The notes below the pieces were generated by a model. That model was not told the origin of the DNA. It saw only the letters and a list, made by a program, of their open reading frames with translations, and made no database searches. A stretch of DNA of 64,000 bases from assembly GCA_002077065.1 (NCBI GenBank), contig NAJO01000010.1, forward strand, positions 1 through 64,000, written 5' to 3'. The position numbers and the translations under genes are program-made. This DNA comes from Cryoendolithus antarcticus. Taxonomy: Eukaryota; Ascomycota; Dothideomycetes; Cladosporiales; Cladosporiaceae. Position 1 is the first letter of the stretch, and each line of letters begins with the position of its first letter. Below, one piece after another: positions 18,841-30,304 of the stretch.

Positions 18841-19914
18841 TCAGACCACTATCAGGCTAATGCCTTCACCCAGCTCGAGCTTGCCATCCTTTCCAATAAC
18901 GACTGCGATGTCAGTGAGCAGCGTCATGATCAGAGGACGCTCCATACCTTCATCGCCGACGACAGGCTCTGGCTGGTTGTAGTCTTCCTCCCTCAATGGT
19001 GATGGCGGCGTCCAGCCCTGCTCGTCCAGCTGGTCCGCGCGGGCAGCAATCGCGTCGAGGACGACGTCGAGTGCAGGAAGTACCATCATTGGATCGTGGC
19101 CTTGACGAGACCACAGTACCTTGACTTGCCGCATAGTCTTACCACGCTTCGAGGGTGGCAAATCCCACTCTCTGGCGACTGCGACCACGTCGTGGACTTG
19201 AGCGGGAGTGAGGTAATCCATACCGAGCTGACGAACCTCCGGCGTGGACTCGGTATCGGTAGCTTGCAACGATTGCGGAGTGGGAGGCTGTGGGTGCTGC
19301 GAGTCTTCCACAATGTTCACGACAGGCTTGTGGTTGAGAAGTCAGTCAGTGGTGTTTCGTCACAGCAGAATGGGCAGACCGACCTGCTCCGCCATGTCAT
19401 CGACCAACGCCTGCTCAATCTCAGCCACCAGCAACTTTGGCAGATCCGGCTTCTTGAAAGCATCGTGTGATCGCTCTTCGCCAGTCTTCGCATATCCAAC
19501 TTGGGCAATCGACAACGGCAACAATCCGGGCTCCCCAAGCCTACCTGCCAACGACTCCAGTAGGTCAAGATACTCGAGCAGATCGTGCCCATTCATCTCT
19601 GCGTACTTCTCATCCCTCTTCAACTCCTTAATCAAGTCGGAATGCTCTGCGATCGGCGACTCCCACTCTCTGGCGACAGTGATGACGGCATGGAGCTCCT
19701 TGGCGTGCTCGGAGACGGAATTGTTAGGGTTTGCTGTCTCTGTCATCATCTTGACAAAGTCCGGAAGAAGCTCATCGGTGTCGACGAGTTTGAAGTCGAC
19801 GTCGTCCATCAATGTGGCGGCGTTTGGAGAAGAAGCGCGGGCGGAGAGAAGGGCGTTGCGGACGAGATCTCTCAGCGACAAGCCGTCGTCCGTCTGCTTG
19901 ACTACGTCGGACAT
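18841..19914 (-). CDS. VGYAK-domain protein, small member (338 aa) with an internal duplication
   Basis: Two exons, 19914-19384 and 19326-18841, joined over a 57-nt intron (GTCGGT, with CTGACTGAC branch-like sequence, to CACAAG). Without the splice the first exon would run to a stop at 19360. The protein contains the same segment twice: ELHAVITVAREWESPI at about residue 75 and QVHDVVAVAREWDLPP at about residue 220. A 17-bp DNA identity (19163-19179 and 19661-19677) marks the duplication. The first copy is followed at about residue 138 by VGYAKTGEER, matching VGYAKKGETR in the adjacent 837-aa protein; the second copy has lost that motif. Family and function are unknown to me. It is on the same strand as its paralogue, about 470 bp upstream. 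Confidence 0.68.
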
Positions 19915-20991
19915 GGTGCGTTGTTGGGTCGAGCTGGAACTTGTTTTTCAGGTCTGGTGTGTCCACTGCTGCGGACGAGAGAGCGGCGAATGTCCAAGTG
20001 CATCAGCAACTGTTACCGCCAGCGCCCGAGCACCACGACTTACCTTTGCCAAACGCCCTGCTCCAGCGGAGCAAGACCGGAGTGAGCACAGTCGGATGCG
20101 TGCATGCATGCGAAATGGCGGGGATTGGCTGACTTGGCTGGTCTCTCGATCGTGGCCAGGCAGTCAGACGAAGCGATCGGAGGCTGCGGCTCCGTCAAAA
20201 CACAATCCTACAGCTTTAGGTCGCTTGTGGAATTAGGCCACAGATGCGTCTCCGATGAGCTGGACTGGGTCAAAAACCAATGCAGAGGCATCAAACAGAC
20301 ATCGGCTAGAACGACCCGGTGATCCGAGCAGAGTACCCGCACTGGTGCTACTGTCCAGCATTGCGATGTTGGCAAGGTCTTCGTTCCTGTTTCGCATGGT
20401 TTAGAAGTACTCCTCAAAGTCTCAGGAGTACGACTTTACGACCCGTCTATGAGCAGACAGAGACAGGTCGAATATCGACAGCCCGGGTCCCCACCAGTGA
20501 TCCGCGTGCCACGTAACACAGGCCCACTCGAGCATCTGCAGGTACCACCATGTAGGAAGCGATGTCGTACAGGATGCATGCGAGTCTGGGTCAGGGTCTC
20601 GAATCCTGACGGTCTCATCCTCGCACGTGCCAAAGTGATCTGGAAGTGCAGATCAGGAGAATGCAGTGGGAAGATGTATGCTGGAGACGTGGAAGCTCTG
20701 ACAGCACATGGAAAGATGACACAAGGAAGATGACAATGCAACGATGCACGAATCGGCCGAGAAGGTAAGTCACCGGCATTTGATCGTTGCGTATCTGCAG
20801 GATTACCAGTCAAGTCCAGGAGCGTGGTTCAGTAGACCAGAAACGCAGGTCAGCAATGTCAATGATAGACAGGAGTGTCCATCATACCTCGTAGTCTCAT
20901 CCATCTCTCAATTCTCCATCCCATCAATCCGGCAAGGCAGCCTCGATATACATGGCCCTGATAAGCTTCCCCGTCGACGGGGCTGAGGCCT
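19915..20991. other. Intergenic region, about 1.1 kb
   Basis: Upstream of the 338-aa gene and upstream of the cell-surface-type fragment. No gene, tRNA or repeat that I can support. A GGTCTCGAATCC string at about 20594 resembles a tRNA B-box but no A-box or acceptor stem fits around it. Confidence 0.4.
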
Positions 20992-21822
20992 TTGACCGTA
21001 CCAGCACCTCCCGAGGCGAGTAGCACCCCAGCAGATTATAGCAATGAGGCATATTCGCCGCCCGGATTCAAAAGTGCAGTGCCTTCGGATCGGCATCCTA
21101 CGCCCGCCACAGATGCTGAGAGTCTGTCGGCGAAAGCGGCCGAGAATTTCACCGCATCGGAACAAATGGCCGCAATGCTTGTATCGATATTGATAGACGA
21201 GGGTAGGCATGCGGTGCTTTTAGCAGAGTCTGCATATACAAGCCCCATTATTGGCCCTGGCTCCCCCGTGAGGTCGAATTCGGTCGGGATCTTTGTGACA
21301 TCGATGCAGCTCTCACAAGCACATCAGTTGACTGCTGGAGCTGTACTCAGTGCCGGGATGACCCCTACACACAGGCAATCTCCATACAAACCCACCATGA
21401 CGGCCGGTGATCAAGTCATCTCTGTGGAATTGTGTAGTTCTGTTGGAAATCCCCTGTCAGGACAGGCGATATCAAAGCCGGCACTCACGGTTGATAACCA
21501 AGGCTCCACTGAGATGTCAGTGGTGGGCAGCAAAATCATCCTCGCGGACAGCTGGACTACAACTACAATAGAACTAGGAGATGCCACAGTGATCATGGAT
21601 GGTCGCACTATCAGCCTTGCAGATGATCTGGAAACTTTGCTAAGCTTGTCTGGATATGATGCAGTGAGTATTGCAACCGCCAATCCGGGAAGTACGAGCC
21701 AGTTCCAATCGACAACCACGGAGGAGAGTTCGGAATCGATACGTTCTGGTGGGATGACCCTTGGCCTACCAGGACTAGCGGGTGCGATCCTGTCCAGCTT
21801 TCTGGCAGTATTGTGGCTATAA
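20992..21822 (+). pseudogene. Fragment of a Ser/Thr-rich cell-surface-type protein
   Basis: An open frame of about 276 codons with no ATG at its upstream end. Its composition (Ser, Thr, Ala, Gly, Val) and phrases such as QLTAGAVLSAGMTP and LADDLETLL recall the repetitive beta-type extracellular proteins of Dothideomycetes that end in a GPI-type tail. The C-terminus here is hydrophobic (LPGLAGAILSSFLAVLWL) after a Ser-rich stretch, which fits a GPI-attachment signal. There is no signal peptide and no good start, so it is either the last exon of a longer gene or, more likely, a truncated copy. Family assignment is from memory of composition, not from a search. Confidence 0.4.
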
Positions 21823-22516
21823 GCTTTGCGGCCTGTCAATTCAAGATGTTGTCTTTATAGAGTCTGGCATGGAGGGTTCTCAGCCCGATGGAACTGTCCT
21901 CAAGAAGACCGTAGAGCATCGCTTCAAGCCGCCAGAAGGAAATTACTACTTTGTCGATGCTAGGTACAGTCAGTCTAGTAAGAGGTTGTTGACGCCGTAT
22001 TCGTGCGGTCGGTGTCATCTCAAAGAATGGTCTGAGGCCGACCTACGCCCTCGCACAAGAGATAAGATTCGTACTCTGCAACATGTCTTGCACCGCAACC
22101 CTATTCAGGCTCTCTCTTAGGCGGATCGAAGCTGTGGTGGTCGTTCCGGGCGGATGGACCTAACAAAGGCGTGAACATGACTTCGCAGTGCTGATGAATC
22201 ATTGCTATTTGTGGCCTACATAAATGACTCGATCGGCACGGTCAATCGGTCGATCGAGAGGTATCTATTTATTCTCGGGGACCTGAGGATGGTGATGCCG
22301 CTAGCTTCGCCACGGATACGCGTGAGGCACAGGTCTACAGCTGTGGTAATGATGCTAGCATGATCGCCTTCCGAGATAAGGCGGCCACGGTCATGTGGAA
22401 TGACTACGTGCGGCAGCTACCTGTACGAGGGCGTACTGTCGAGTCTAGAGACTTCGTAGGGGTCTCCTGATAGGCAGCCCTCTGCCGGCGTCGACTGTTG
22501 GTGCAAAGCCCGAGGT
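21823..22516. other. Intergenic region
   Basis: Short frames only. No supported gene or RNA. Confidence 0.4.
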
Positions 22517-23352
22517 TCACTCCACTGCCAGCGTGAAACATGCTTGCTGCTCATCATTCCCTCCTAGTACTTTCAAGTACGCTACTGACACGACCGTACC
22601 ACTTAGTGGGGTGGGTGGAGGGTGCGGCGGGGGAGCCATGCGTTGTACCAACTGTGCCGTTGCCATGAGTTTACCAACAGGTTGTGGCACTCCTTGCTTG
22701 GTGACTGCCGCGATCAGGATTGCCCCCCAAAGCATCGTAGGATCGGACACACTCCACCCAACGTGCTGCAGCCTGAGGATCGAATCATCAATGCTCACAA
22801 CCTCTCCTTGCCGATGATCATCACCTCGTAGCGCATCTCGCTTGCTTAAGAGTGGCTGTACTAGCTTGGCACGAAAACAGCGTTGCTGTTCAGTGTGGAA
22901 GTCCAATAAAGAACCGCGTTCTACGGTATCCATCCCGCCTGGAGAAGTTTCAAGAAGCATCGTGGGTGGAGAGCTCTCCGGACCGGAGGCGGATCGCGGA
23001 CCTTTGCGGCTGTGAAAGCAGCTAGCGAAGCTTCATTAGCTGTGCCGAGGAGATATCGAGCTTCTTCTACTACATGCCTTAGAGGCTGAGAGTAGTCGAG
23101 GTCGAACAGAGGCGAGATTCGGTTCTAGGGAGGCAATGGATCGCAGACACTATTGTATACAAACACTGGAGGGATGCTGGAAACAGTCCCGCGGTGGATT
23201 GCGTTCCCGACTGCTGCACGGCCAGAGACGGGTTCATAGGTAGCAGATATTTCGGCACGTACGAGTGCACAGCGTAGACCGACGTCTGCGGCGGCTGCAG
23301 AGCGTCGACCACACGGTTGGCGCAGCTCCGGGGGGTGAGTACATCGCAGCAT
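22517..23352 (-). pseudogene. Coding-like, frame-broken stretch of unknown family
   Basis: The reverse strand shows three consecutive protein-like segments in different frames: about 23352-23125, then about 23100-22960 (reading like SQPLRHVVEEARYLLGTANE), then 22960-22517 (147 codons). The frame changes are not bridged by clear introns, so I read it as a decayed gene. No domain recognised. It lies just beyond the 3' end of the secreted esterase gene. Confidence 0.28.
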
Positions 23353-23506
23353 TTGACATCTTCAAGGTTCTGGTAGGACGTCAGACATTCTCGACGTTGT
23401 GCAACAAATTGTCCATTGGCTAAACCTCGACGCGACGGCTACACCACAATCATTGCTCGAAGCCATCCTACGCATCGCTGACCGCCTCGTATCCAACTGC
23501 ATCAAC

Positions 23507-24862
23507 TCAATACCCCGACACATCATTCCAGTACAGCGTCTCGTGCTGCACCTCTGGCCCCGTCTGCTCCAACTCCCAGCCAAATGTGAGTTTCAGATAC
23601 TGCATCAAATGACTAGCAAGCTTAACATGCCCAAAATCCGTCGGGTGATACTCCGGGCCAATATCATTATGCTGAAGAATGCCAGTCGTGTTGAAGTAGT
23701 GAACGAAGCCTTGTCTTCCGTATTGATTCAGACCGCCACCATTGAAGTGCCTCACAACTTTCTGAGTCTCATCCAGAAAGCCAGCACCTTGCGCCCATGT
23801 GTTTCCGACTCGACCGAAGCCTGACCAGAGGGAGAGCACAACAATCTGTGTGTGTGGCCATCTTGCGTGGATGTCATCTATGAGCTGGATGTACGATGTC
23901 GTAAACTCGGCAGACGTGACATTATTCGCAGTATTGTTGTCATTCGTCCCGATGTTGATGATTGTGATGTCCGCCGCTGGATGGGCACGGAAGTCCCAGT
24001 CAGGTGGATCTGATCCATGTCAGTCAACTCTCACGTACAACATCGCAAACACTCACCATCACCGTAGATCTGAATCGCACGATCCGACGTATCAGACACC
24101 TTCAACCACTGGTAAGTCTGACCACGCAAGTTGCCATAGCACTTCGAATCATGCAGACAGATCCCAGGATACGCAGTGATGCTGAACTCGACATTACCCA
24201 ATCCATACATCAGACCCCAAGCGTAGCTACTGATACCTTCCAGCGTTGCATACTGTCCAGCTGACAACGAATCACCAATCAGCTCTATCGTCCGGGTGTA
24301 TGAGGGGATCTTGACAAGTTTGTGCGCTCCACCATTGACATGCACACCGGCAATCTGCACGCCATACGCCCAATTCGTAACTCGGACCTCAAGTGTTTGA
24401 GTCCCTCCTGCAGACGTAAGATTGTAGCCCTCAGACTCAGTAGTCACTAGCAAATTGGTCGAATTCGCAGTGACATTCGTAAGCTGCCAGTCCTGTCCAT
24501 CAAGACGGTAAGCAATCAGCACGCCCGGCGACGTATACTGACCAAAGCTGATGGCGACCTGATCAGCTTGGAAACCAAACTTCAACCCTGGAGCTGACCT
24601 GGAATCGCTGTCAATACCGGCATACATTCATCAGACCCCATACTAACCACCAAGAAATGTACTTGCTATCCCAACGGCCTTTATAAGACAGCTCATGAGC
24701 GTTGGGTGCGTATGTACGCCAGGTCGAGTCGTGTTTCGAAATTGAAGCGACGGTCGTATTTGGATAGTTGGTCTCGCGGATTTGCTGGTTCTGGTAGATG
24801 GTTGCAGAGGTGAGAGATAAGTAGAGCGCACTTATGACAGCGGAAGGCAATTTCATCTTCAT
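23507..24862 (-). CDS. Secreted SGNH-hydrolase, CE2-like carbohydrate esterase, 419 aa
   Basis: Three exons: 24862-24648, 24598-24057 and 24009-23507, with 49- and 47-nt introns. Residues 1-20 form a signal peptide (MKMKLPSAVISALYLSLTSA). An N-terminal beta-rich domain (about 30-175, including WDSKYISWW across the first splice) is followed by an SGNH hydrolase domain with the nucleophile block GDSLSAG, the GTND block, and the Asp/His block HPTDFGH. This order matches carbohydrate esterase family 2 (acetyl esterases, endoglucanase E-like) acting on acetylated plant or fungal polysaccharides outside the cell. Substrate cannot be told from sequence. It may work with the secreted GH11 xylanase 11 kb away. 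Confidence 0.9.
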
Positions 24863-25621
24863 GTCGAGTAACGATGTGAGGAGATATAGAAATGCATACT
24901 TCTCGTCTTCAGCACATACTCAGACTTATACCTCCTGTCTGCCCGTAGCACTCGCAATTTCTCCGTCGGGAAGGCAACGAACGTCCTGCTTGTACACTCT
25001 GGTCCCATCCCGGGTCCTGTCGTTCTTCGTGCAAGCTATGTCTTCTCGCACCAAAGCCTGCAAACCCTCCAATAAGCATAGACTCGCTCGCAGCATTCAT
25101 TGGCGCGCTGCTAGTACTGGTCAAGATCACCGCGAGGGGAAAGCTTTGGGTATGCAGGATGAGGGATGAAAGCTTGATGATCACGAAAGAAGAGACAGTA
25201 GTTGAAGACTCTCGGAGAAGCAAGCTCCGGTCCCGAAGGAGACTAAAACCTGAGGCACGAAGCTGCCACGAGGAGACAGGCCACGCGAAACGATTGAGGG
25301 TCCTTTCTCAGTGTCGGATCATGTCACAGTTGTACAGCGAGCTCCGTCGACATAGCTGTGGGTACTAGAATGCTGTCGTCTGAGATCTTCCCTGGATACA
25401 ATGTGAGCTCTGTCACTTCCTTGAGCGTGGCAGAAACGGCACAATGGACTCGACGACACGTACACGCTGCGATCAGTCACTCCATAATCGCCTGACATGT
25501 GCCGGTGATGTAGGTATGGGAAGGCTATGGCCGCAGACCGCAGCAGTCTTTCCGTTCATCAATGGCATCTAGCGCACTGGAGGATAGACGCTCATTGATG
25601 CAATAATGCTGGATTGCCACC
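24863..25621. other. Intergenic region
   Basis: Promoter side of the esterase gene and 3' side of the permease gene. Only unsupported short frames seen. Confidence 0.4.
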
Positions 25622-27286
25622 TCACCTCCCAAACTTCCTCAGCTCCAGCCATCGCAGCGGCGGAAATGCGACAAGCGCAAACAAACACCCAAACCACATC
25701 CCCACATCCGCCCCACCACACGCCAATGCGAGCGGCCCGACATACCACACCTGATACATCCCCAATATCGCCCCCATCCAGCCTAGCAAAAACGCGGTCA
25801 ACGCTGCAATCCCCACCGGCATCTTGGTCTTGTCATTCCATGCCGTCCAGTCTAGCTCCCCTTGGAAGATCAGATGCTCTTCAATCACAATGCAAATCAT
25901 CGTCATCAACCAGTAGCCCATCAACGCGAGGAAGTTTGTAAATATGACAAACAGCTGATTCCGGCCAGCGACGCCGCAGATGAGCTGGATAATGCATAAG
26001 ACGACCACCCACACCCAGCGTGGCAGCATCTGTCCCCATCTTCCCATGATCTGGCAGCCGATCGCCGCGCTGTACGTCCCAGGCACGCAATTCGCAATCC
26101 CACCGAGTGCGATGATCACAGCACAGAACTTGCCAAAGCCACCCAGAGGAGCGTAGCCGGCGGTGATCAATGCCCCCGACGAGATCGCATACGCGTCAGC
26201 CCAGGCAGGAAGTGCTGCAATTCCGCAACCAAGTCCAATACCGAGCAAGTTGACAAACCAGAACGACAGACATAGCCCGCCCAGCGTCAACAAGAAAATC
26301 TTCCAGCGAGGCGTACTAGCAGGATAGTAGACGTAGAAGTCTGATGCAGCAGCCCCCCAACTGTTCGGTACATACAGCTGCAACGATAGGAAGGACAGTC
26401 GGCTTGCTGCGAGAGCGGCGCCCGTGACGCTGGACTCCAAGGAAGCATTGAAGTTCGGACCGGCAGATCCAATTAGGATAAACAGCACGATCAGCTGCGG
26501 CAGCCACGCGAATCTGCTGCTGATGTCAGCCTTCTCGTGGCGATGTGACTTGGAAATGCAGACCTCTCATAGATGTGGAAGAACTTGAGGCCGACTGATG
26601 CGATCAAGCACTCCATGACTGCCACCACGATGACGCCGACTGCGATCGTCATGCTGCCTCCGCTCACCGCTGAAAGTACTTGCCCGCCGATGATGCAATC
26701 GATTGTACCTGTCAACTTACTCAGCACTTGTCCGCTCGGTTCGGGTCTGGCTCAGTCTGACTTACCATAGCCGACCATCAGGATGATGTTGAGCAGTGTT
26801 GTCAGCTTGGAGGGGTAGTAACCAAAGAAGTAGCGCAAGACGACCTGATTGACTGTGAGCTTGACTACCTTCGATCAATCAACACTGACGCACCATCGTC
26901 CTGTTACCACTCAACGCACCCCAGGTACTCATGTATGCAGTAGACATTGCACCCAAGAAGATGCCTACAACCGCACACATAGCCGAGTCGCGAAACCCTA
27001 GACTGAACACAAGCGGACCCAGCAGTCCGACGGCAAGGTTGTTGATTGTCAAATTCGCGCTAAACCACAGCAGCAGCATCTGCAGCATCGCCATCGCAGA
27101 GGGTGCTTGTCGCTCATCATCAGGCACTCGAGCCATTCCTCTAGCTTCAAAGCCCGCGAGGCTCTCAATCCGGGTGTTCCATCGTCGAAGTAACCCTGAG
27201 TGGACGTCTGCTTCCTTTGACGGCGACTGCGCTGATGTGGAAGGCGCTGGGGACGACGATGCGAAAACGCCCTTTTCGTTGTCCAT
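25622..27286 (-). CDS. NCS1 family purine-cytosine permease, 502 aa
   Basis: Four exons: 27286-26894, 26844-26766, 26708-26564 and 26513-25622, with introns of 49, 57 and 50 nt; all junctions preserve the expected family sequence. The start is the ATG at 27286 (MDNEKG), as sequence upstream is not protein-like. Family hallmarks include RRWNTRIESLAGFEARGMARVP before the first helix, the SGNRTMV-VLRYFFGYYPSK turn rebuilt across intron 1, and about 12 hydrophobic segments. NCS1 (Fcy2/Fcy22-like) proteins are plasma-membrane proton symporters for cytosine and purines, sometimes for pyridoxine-type compounds. The exact substrate is not evident. Confidence 0.92.
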
Positions 27287-27895
27287 CGTGCATGCAATCA
27301 ACGAGTGTGTGCGGTGATAGTTTGCAGACCAGATTTTGTGGGAGATCAAGGTGCAAGAGTCAACATAATCAAGACCGGTGTGCTGCACTCCCCGCAGCGA
27401 GCCAGATTGATCGATCTGCTCGGGCCCGACGCCGCATACGCATACCTTGCATAGTGCGGTGCTACAATATAGCTCATTCATGTGGCGCATAAGCTAAGGC
27501 AAGCTAAGACCCTAGCGTCTGATGCAGGCGATTAACACTCTGCCGGCAATCCCAAACACATCCCCGGGACGCTAATCATTGACTTTATGCATGTTGGTGA
27601 TGCGCGGGATGTATTAGACACCGTGCGATGAGAGAGGCTCTGTGCATCTAAATTGCTACGCTCACGAGCTTAGATGAGTCCAGATGATCTTTAGCCGCTG
27701 TAATAGAATAAAAGTCATCTCAAGAGTGACATGCCACTAGTTGACACAGCACATGTGCTGCAGATGCTTTCCAGTCAGTCACAGGAATTCCCAGAAGCGT
27801 CGACATTCGTACACTCAACTCACTCTCGCGCCTGTAGAACACTACTGCTACTCAACTCCTCCAAACATGACAACACCTTCCAACACGCTGCACAA
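27287..27895. other. Intergenic region
   Basis: Upstream of the permease gene and downstream of the rhodopsin-domain gene, both on the reverse strand. No gene recognised. Confidence 0.45.
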
Positions 27896-29255
27896 TTACT
27901 CTCGGCTTGTCGCATGTTGCTGTACACCGACAGTCTTGATGATGGCATTGCCTGGCATTATCGCATGATCGTCAATATTGACAGGTGTACCGCGTGAGAC
28001 GTGTGTGCTTCGTCGTGACCAATCATCCACATCCTTCCCGTGATGCACAACACTGGTCAGATCTTCCTCGCTTTCGGAAAGCACTCGTCTTGTGGGCGCG
28101 CTCGGATGCATCTGATATGAATTGAACTGGGTGTTGCTGGAGTGAGCTCGTGTGTCGGTACTGCCAGGTAGAATCTTTCGCAAAAGTGGCCAGCAAGCAG
28201 GTACGTTGACCACATAGACTGCAGTGCCAAATTCCCCAACATACCACTTGAGAAACTCTACACTATCAGGATGAGCGAAGTTGTAATATCGATTCAAGAT
28301 TGCTGCGAGGATCTAGTCTCGCCATTAGCGCCGCGTGATAATCAGGAATACTTCCACCCACATTGAAGACTCCCAATCCAAGAACGCACAGCAGCAGCAC
28401 CTTCCGCCGCATCGGAAGTTGTAGGCCGGGAATGATCCGGAAAGGTATGGTAAGCAGCATCAGGTCGGCAGAGATATTCCATGCCGTCGCGAAGATCAGG
28501 TGATGGTAGTACGTTGCGCACTGATCTGTGGGTTTGTTAGACAACGGCAGTCGTCGATATGTACTTACGGGTAGTGAATGAAATAACAGGCCCACCTTGC
28601 TGCACTGGCAAAGCCCAGTAACCTTCGAATGGTCGACACCATGTCGTGGTGAACAGTATGATGATCAACAAATATGCCACAACACAGAATACTGCGACGA
28701 GTTTCACAAGCTTATGCAAGGCTGGCAAGCCATTGCTGGATTGAATCAGCCTGCGTTCATATATCAATCATGCGCACAACCCACGTCAGTCGATAGAACA
28801 TCAGACAGAGTGTGATCTTCACGGTCCACAAGATGGTGAGTGTGAGATACTCCAGCACCATTGTCATCTTGCTGCCATAGATGGTCTGCCGTCGCTCCAC
28901 TGGTCCAAGGTTTCGAGCAACGTCCGGTGTTGACAGATAGACATAGTTGGATCCATTCTTCGCAACCTCCAGGATCGTCCAGGAATTGGCCGTCAACAAC
29001 AGCTAGTGTGTGTGAGTGATGTCAAAATGATGCAGTCTTTCAATACTGACCAGCACGAAGAGCATGAGATACTCTTCGATCCATAGTCGCTTCAGCGACC
29101 CTTCGACGATGCGGCGTGATTCGCTGTCCGATCAGTCAGCATTAAGTGCGCGCGAGTATAGACATTCACACTTACATCCGAGCGAAGACGAGGACGACGG
29201 CGATTCCGTACATCACCCACGTCTGGATCGTCAAGTCCCTAAGAAAATTGGCCAT
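27896..29255 (-). CDS. Rhodopsin-domain integral membrane protein (SAT4/PTH11-like), 372 aa
   Basis: Six exons as I read them: 29255-29176, 29123-29051, 29002-28785, 28735-28569, 28525-28362 and 28312-27896. Acceptor choice for exon 4 is less sure (28735 preferred over 28750, which would give a 34-nt intron). Seven hydrophobic segments are visible. Family landmarks are a TCRPFEGYW-like block (here TWCRPFEGYW) after helix 4 and AAILNRYYNF before the last helix, followed by a long polar cytoplasmic tail. These proteins form a large fungal family (fungal rhodopsin domain, Pfam DUF3328-era SAT4 group) found at the plasma membrane; some PTH11 members act in host sensing. Ligand unknown. Confidence 0.85.
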
Positions 29256-30304
29256 CTCTTCGGGGTGCCACGCTCAACTTTGCGACGAGAACCAGATGCT
29301 GAGAAGTGACGATGGCAAGGATTGAATGACCTCTGCACTCATGTCATTGTTGCGGCACAGTTGAGGGCATCGTGGTGATTAGATGTCGATCCTAGAGGCA
29401 GCCATGGCATGGTCGTCTATGCCGTGTGGCGTATCAAACTTCAGGAGCTCGATTTGTTCGCTTCTCTCCCTACTGCCACAGCACCAATGACCACGCCTGG
29501 TGAAGATCTAGAACTTTGATCGCGGTGAAATAACATGCCTGTATTATCTCGGCGTAGCTGTCTGGCATAATTGTCAATCCTGTGTTGAGCGCCACCAGCA
29601 CAAGCGATGTGCGCTAATCAGTAACAAGATTCCAGAGCGCACTAGGCTGAGACATACTATAGATCCCTGCGATAATTGCGTTGGAGTGCATTGACAGTCA
29701 TGCATCATCGCGAGCCAAAAATTCGTGTTGCAGGCTGTCGGGTCCCGGTCAGAGAGGGTACCGGCCATTGAGATAGACTGCGGGATGATTGCGAGTGCCG
29801 CGTCGACGTGCTCGAAGTCTATCATGATAGATGCTCGTGCAACTACAGGGCGCATCGACGTTCGTCGGATCTCTGCAGCATATTGTTGTTGCCGAGTGTC
29901 GGTGGCCCCGGCTCTAGAGCTGAACGATAGGCTTCGCGCACGATGCAAGCTACCGGAAAGACAATCAAATCCCGCGTGCCGCATGTGGAGTCCGTCCAAC
30001 CTAAGTTCGCGGGGCATTACCGCCACGCTGCGCTATACAACCTTTGCGTGCTTAAGTCCACCTCCACGGGTTGGAACATACAGTATGCTTCCTTCATTGG
30101 AGCTGGACAATCCTGATACTGCGACGCATTACCCCAATTCCGTTAGATCGCTGGAGTACCGAAACTTTGTCAGTCTACGCAGCACGGGTGCGCAATGTCT
30201 CTACTCTATTAGATCGGTGGAGCATGCAAAGCTTGCTTAGTCTACGCTTGCGCCACAGATCGAGTGCTGCAACGCACCCTTGATGGACTGAATACCGTCA
30301 CAAC
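29256..30304. promoter_or_regulatory. Divergent intergenic region between rhodopsin-domain gene and GMC gene
   Basis: About 1.05 kb separates two genes transcribed away from each other, so it should contain both promoters. Two imperfect copies of a roughly 39-bp element beginning TTAGATCGsTGGAG lie at 30143 and 30209, within 170 bp of the GMC start codon. Other short frames here are not convincing. Confidence 0.5.
30143..30247 (+). repeat. Imperfect direct repeat upstream of GMC gene
   Basis: Unit 1 (30143-30180) and unit 2 (30209-30247) share TTAGATCG, TGGAG, an A-rich centre and the end AGTCTACGC, spaced 66 bp start to start. The location just upstream of the GMC oxidoreductase start suggests either regulatory sites or a small local duplication. 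Confidence 0.5.

Noticed and set aside
20577..20640. tRNA-like B-box string GGTCTCGAATCC
   Set aside because: No matching A-box, anticodon arm or acceptor stem can be folded around it.
28751..28784. 34-nt intron version in the rhodopsin-domain gene
   Set aside because: Shorter than any other intron here; the acceptor 15 nt further on gives a 49-nt intron and a better family match, though both keep frame.
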